From assembly GCA_038064375.1 (NCBI GenBank), contig JBBTTF010000001.1, positions 434,001 through 498,000 on the forward strand: DNA of 64,000 nucleotides, given 5' to 3'. Numbering within the stretch: position 1 is the stretch's first letter; every line of letters begins with the position of its first letter. A program made the translations under genes and the position numbers. The stretch comes from JBBTTE01 sp038064375. GTDB taxonomy: Bacteria; Patescibacteriota; Saccharimonadia; Saccharimonadales; UBA4665. The notes under the pieces were generated by a model. The model was not told the origin of the DNA and did no database searches. It saw only the letters and a list, made by a program, of their open reading frames with translations. This document shows positions 60,492 to 64,000 of the stretch, in pieces.

Positions 60492-60901
60492 TGAGCAAAG
60501 ACAACAGTACAGCTAAAAAAGTTGCTATTGGTGGCGTGATCGCTGCTGCAGCCGGATACGTTGCTGGTATTCTAACCGCACCCAAGAGTGGCAAGGAGAC
60601 CCGAGCCGACATTAAGGACGCTGCCGAAAAAACTATGGCTGAGGCCGAGAAGGACCTCAAGAATCTTCACACCGAACTCGACAAGATTATCAAACAAGCC
60701 AAAGCCCGTAGCGAAAAGCTCAGCTCCAAGGCTCAAAAAGAGCTTAGCCAACTAATCGACAAAGCTAAAGACACCAAAGAGAAGGCACGCGAAATGCTCA
60801 GTGCTCTCCACGAAGGTGGAGCCGAGGACAAAGATCTCGCCAAAGCTATCAAAGACGCCAACAACGCTCTAGAGCATCTTCGCGACTACCTAAAGAAATA
60901 A
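60491..60901 (+). CDS. YtxH-like envelope protein, 136 aa
   Basis: Glycine/alanine-rich membrane segment VAIGGVIAAAAGYVAGILTA (about 11-30) then PKSGKETRADIK, the YtxH signature, and a long Lys/Glu coiled coil to the C-terminus. General stress or envelope-spacer type protein of unknown exact role. Co-translated with the gene upstream. Confidence 0.82.
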   Translation: MSKDNSTAKKVAIGGVIAAAAGYVAGILTAPKSGKETRADIKDAAEKTMAEAEKDLKNLHTELDKIIKQAKARSEKLSSKAQKELSQLIDKAKDTKEKAREMLSALHEGGAEDKDLAKAIKDANNALEHLRDYLKK

Positions 60902-60920
60902 CCCTCAACTAGCTTTCCGG

Positions 60921-60929
60921 TGTTATAAT
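60921..60929 (+). promoter_or_regulatory. dnaE extended -10
   Basis: TGT-TATAAT at 60921-60929. Initiation near 60936 leaves a 27-base leader with a GAGGG ribosome site at 60953-60957, so here the same promoter type is used with a normal leader. Confidence 0.6.
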
Positions 60930-60962
60930 TGATACTGGATTTAAGAGTTCTTGAGGGATGTT

Positions 60963-63900
60963 TTGACAAATAAAAAGACGGCACTTAAGCCTAGTGATTA
61001 CGTGCATCTGCACAATCACACACAGTACAGTTTGCTGGACGGTCTGACTAAGATACCGGCATTGATTGATCACGTCAAAGATAGTGGTATGACAGCCGTA
61101 GCGATGACTGATCACGGCACGTTGAGCGGCGCCATTGAGTTCTATAAAGAAGCCAAGGCTGGTGACATTAAGCCAATCATCGGCATGGAAGCCTATGTTG
61201 CGTCGCGAACCATTAATGACCGTGAACCAGCCAAAGATAAGCAATACTATCACGTTATTTTGCTGGCCATGAGCGCTCAGGGCTACAAAAACCTGATGAA
61301 ACTCTCAACAATAGCTAACCTAGAGGGCTTTTACTACAAGCCACGCATCGATCACGCATTAATCGAGAAGTATAATGAGGGGCTGATCTGCTTGAGCGGC
61401 TGTGCCAGTGGTGAGATTGGTGACGCCTTGCGCCAAGATCAGTACGACCAAGCCAGGGACATAGCCAAATGGTACAAGAAGGTTTTTGGCGATCGATATT
61501 ATCTAGAAATTCAAGATCACGGTCATCATGAGCATCCAGCTCACTGGGATGTCCAGAAGGGTATTAACGATCAATTGATCAAGCTCTCTAAGGAGCTGGA
61601 TATCCCCTGTGTAGTTACTTGCGACGCGCACTACTTGAAGCACGAGGACCAAGAAGCGCATGAGATATTACTGTGCGTCCAGACGGGTTCATTCCTTAGC
61701 GACGAGAAGCGCATGAGCCTTAAGGACTTTGACCTTCATGTTAACAAGCCAGAGGACGTTATTGAGCGATGGGGGGCTGACCACCCTGACTTTATTACTA
61801 ATACTCGCGATATAGCGGCGCGTTGTGATTTGACACTAGAGCTTGGCAAGATTCTTATCCCTAAGTTTACAGTTCCTAACGGCGAGACAGAGCGGTCCTA
61901 CCTAGAGAAGCTTGTGTACCGTGGCCTCGCGCGCCGTTATGGAAAGTCGACATCTAAAAAGGCGATATATGTAGAAGACAAGGGTGATCTAACAATTGCT
62001 GAGGCCAAAAAAGTCTTGCCCAAAGAGGTGCTAGATCGAGCCAAGTACGAGCTAGGCGTCATTGAGCAGATGGGCTTTAACGGCTACTTTTTAATCATTG
62101 CTGACTTTGTGGGTTGGGGCAAGGATCAGGGAATTGTCTTTGGTCCGGGGCGAGGTAGTGCTGCCGGATCGATCATCTCCTACGCACTCAAGATCACCGA
62201 ACTTGACCCTCTAGAGTACGACTTGCTGTTTGAGCGTTTCTTAAACCCCGATCGTATTAGCATGCCCGACGTCGACATCGATATTCAGGATAATAGGCGC
62301 GGGGAAGTAATTCAGTATTGTGTCGAAAAGTACGGCAAAGAACGCGTTGCCAACATTGTGACTTTTGGTCGCATGGCAGCCCGCAACGCGGTACGTGATG
62401 TGGCACGAGTTTTGCAAGTTCCTTATGCTGAGGCCGATCGATTTGCCAAGATGATTCCGCCGCCGGTTCAAGGTCGTCACATTCTGCTCGAGACATCACT
62501 TATTGAGAACCGAGAACTCAAGCAAGAATACGAGACCAACGAAACTGCCAAGAAGGTCTTCGACCTAGCTGTTCAGATGGAAGGAACGATTAGGTCACAT
62601 GGCGTTCATGCAGCGGGTGTTGTGATCGCGCCAGAAGACATTGTCAATTACACGCCACTAGAAATGGCTCAAAAAGGCGTCATCGCCACTCAATACTCTA
62701 TGGGCCCAATCGAAGAGCTTGGACTGCTTAAGATGGACTTTCTTGGCCTATCCAACCTGACGATTATTAAGAACGCCCTCAGAATCATTAAGCGTGTTTA
62801 TGGCAAAGATATCGATATCAGTACGATTCCTCTAGACGACAATCCAACTTATGAGCTCTTCCAAAGAGGTGATACCACAGGTGTCTTCCAGTTCGAATCA
62901 GCCGGAATGAAACGCTACCTCAAAGAACTCAAGCCAACAGTCTTTGACGACCTCATTGCTATGAACGCACTGTATCGACCTGGTCCAATGCAGTGGATTG
63001 ACGACTTTATCAATCGCAAACACGGCAAACGCACAATCGAATACCTACACGACAAGACCCAAAACGCCCTTGAGAACACCTACGGGATACTTGTCTATCA
63101 AGAGCAAGTTATGCAGATCGCCAAGGATCTTTGTGGCTTTACTGGCGGACAAGCCGACACCTTGCGTAAAGGTGTGGCCAAGAAGAAGCCAGAGGTTCTT
63201 GCTGCGCTTAAGAAAGACTTTATTGATGGCGCTTTGGATAACTCCGATATCAGTAAGGGCAAAATCGAAGAGTTTTGGCGTTCACTAGAAGCCTTTGCGG
63301 CTTACTGCTTCCCTAAGGCACACTCATCTTGCTACGCCACGATTGCCTACCAGACCGCATATCTCAAAGCGCACTACCCAGCAGCCTTCATGGCGGCGTT
63401 AATGACCAGCGATTATGATGATACTGATCGACTTGCAATTGAGATTACCGAATGTAAGCACATGGGCGTGATCGTCTTGCCACCCGACGTTAATGAATCC
63501 TTTGTTGAGTTCTCCGTTGTTCCAGAAAAGAACGAGATTCGCTTTGGAATGGCAGCCATCAAAAACGTAGGTACCGGCGCAGTCGAGGAAATCTTGAGAG
63601 CGCGAGCTGACGGCAACTTCGAAAGCCTAGAAGACTTCCTGAGCCGTGTCAGCAACAGAATCGTCAATCGTAAGCCAATGGAGAGTCTGATTAAGGCGGG
63701 CGCCTTCGATCGTTTTGGTGACCGCTCAACGTTACTACACAATCTAGATATGATGTTGGCCTTTGCTAACAGGCTGCAAAAGCAGGCTAGCAGCGGGCAG
63801 ACGGATATCTTTGGCAACTTGCTTGACGGCGAAGCTGTCCACCGACCAAAACTTGAGCTCCAAGCCGCCGCAGAGGTGTTTGATAGCCGCGAACAGCTCC

Positions 63901-64000
63901 TCTGGGAGAGAGAGTTGCTCGGCCTCTACCTTAGTCAGCACCCGCTAGAAATGTTTGAGACAATCCTCAGCGAGCAAACTATACCAATTAACACTCTAAC
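60963..64000 (+). CDS. dnaE: DNA polymerase III alpha subunit, 3' end outside the window
   Basis: Replicative polymerase; about 1012 residues visible, open to the window end. PHP domain first (YVHLHNHTQYSLLDGL and MTDHGTLSGAIEF), then the polymerase core with GPGRGSAAGSIISYAL, the metal-binding MPDVDIDIQDNRRGEVIQY, the FGRMAARNAVRDVARVL region and VFQFESAGMKRYL. The start is taken as TTG at 60963, 5 bases after GAGGG; no in-frame ATG precedes the PHP motif and TAA lies at 60942. The PHP histidines look intact, so intrinsic proofreading is possible. Confidence 0.96.
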   Translation, partial: MTNKKTALKPSDYVHLHNHTQYSLLDGLTKIPALIDHVKDSGMTAVAMTDHGTLSGAIEFYKEAKAGDIKPIIGMEAYVASRTINDREPAKDKQYYHVILLAMSAQGYKNLMKLSTIANLEGFYYKPRIDHALIEKYNEGLICLSGCASGEIGDALRQDQYDQARDIAKWYKKVFGDRYYLEIQDHGHHEHPAHWDVQKGINDQLIKLSKELDIPCVVTCDAHYLKHEDQEAHEILLCVQTGSFLSDEKRMSLKDFDLHVNKPEDVIERWGADHPDFITNTRDIAARCDLTLELGKILIPKFTVPNGETERSYLEKLVYRGLARRYGKSTSKKAIYVEDKGDLTIAEAKKVLPKEVLDRAKYELGVIEQMGFNGYFLIIADFVGWGKDQGIVFGPGRGSAAGSIISYALKITELDPLEYDLLFERFLNPDRISMPDVDIDIQDNRRGEVIQYCVEKYGKERVANIVTFGRMAARNAVRDVARVLQVPYAEADRFAKMIPPPVQGRHILLETSLIENRELKQEYETNETAKKVFDLAVQMEGTIRSHGVHAAGVVIAPEDIVNYTPLEMAQKGVIATQYSMGPIEELGLLKMDFLGLSNLTIIKNALRIIKRVYGKDIDISTIPLDDNPTYELFQRGDTTGVFQFESAGMKRYLKELKPTVFDDLIAMNALYRPGPMQWIDDFINRKHGKRTIEYLHDKTQNALENTYGILVYQEQVMQIAKDLCGFTGGQADTLRKGVAKKKPEVLAALKKDFIDGALDNSDISKGKIEEFWRSLEAFAAYCFPKAHSSCYATIAYQTAYLKAHYPAAFMAALMTSDYDDTDRLAIEITECKHMGVIVLPPDVNESFVEFSVVPEKNEIRFGMAAIKNVGTGAVEEILRARADGNFESLEDFLSRVSNRIVNRKPMESLIKAGAFDRFGDRSTLLHNLDMMLAFANRLQKQASSGQTDIFGNLLDGEAVHRPKLELQAAAEVFDSREQLLWERELLGLYLSQHPLEMFETILSEQTIPINTL

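Noticed and set aside
1..64000. TGA read as glycine or tryptophan (alternative CPR code)
   Set aside because: Many conserved genes end at TGA where the family ends, and no in-frame TGA occurs in recognised core genes.
1..64000. CRISPR array, prophage or insertion sequence
   Set aside because: No spaced direct repeats, transposase, integrase or phage structural genes were seen.

Overview
The window reads as a compact bacterial chromosome segment, most probably from a Candidate Phyla Radiation (Patescibacteria) organism and probably Saccharibacteria (TM7). That assignment is inference from gene content, density and style: almost no spacer DNA, many 4-base overlaps, split transketolase, the GatCAB route to Gln-tRNA, many short acidic orphan proteins, and the standard code with TGA as stop. 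No rRNA, CRISPR array, transposase or prophage was seen. No gene-free stretch exceeds 300 bases; the longest (19542-19816, 7519-7779, 32199-32432, 39526-39721) hold a candidate small RNA plus lexA operator, a SAM riboswitch, a divergent promoter region and a structured leader.

Layout. 0-5.5 kb: orphan proteins, DMT and MFS transporters, then an apparent attenuator (leaderless 22-codon leader peptide, antiterminator, terminator) in front of a frameshifted gene and an Asp/Glu racemase. 5.5-9.9 kb: ABC-F ATPase, tRNA-Gln(CTG), SAM riboswitch and metK. 10-15.1 kb: a secreted/membrane protein pair, rarA, and a two-gene operon of a large LOG (SLOG-type) protein with a NUDT9-like ADP-ribose hydrolase. 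15.2-18.7 kb: DEAD-box helicase and bipA/typA. 18.7-24.3 kb: an accessory patch with a copy of the bipA 3' end, a small mobile-looking gene pair, lexA with a perfect palindromic operator, a G5/Excalibur surface protein, orphan proteins, two candidate small RNAs and three probable paralogues. 24.3-32.2 kb: CNNM-type CBS protein, hydrolase, DUF475 protein, Fur/Zur with a divergent ZIP transporter, L,D-transpeptidase, RmuC, GH63-like glycosidase, YajQ.

32.4-42.3 kb: pheS-pheT-DUF2207, CBS-less IMP dehydrogenase, FKBP isomerase, glutaredoxin plus thioredoxin reductase, a flavin oxidoreductase and a GDPD. 42.4-49.7 kb: central carbon genes on one strand (ppa, Nudix, gap, rpiB, rpe, transketolase N and C halves, fba, PfkB kinase), enough to link pentose phosphates to triose phosphates. 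49.8-64 kb: a 414-residue orphan, a second LOG protein, uvrB, gatC-gatA-orf-gatB, an HD hydrolase, galU, two envelope-type proteins and most of dnaE.

A recurrent feature is promoter placement. At least sixteen starts have an extended -10 (TGN then TATAAT-like) ending only 6-11 bases before the start codon and no Shine-Dalgarno sequence, which implies leaderless or near-leaderless mRNAs. Genes inside operons and several housekeeping genes keep clear Shine-Dalgarno sites.
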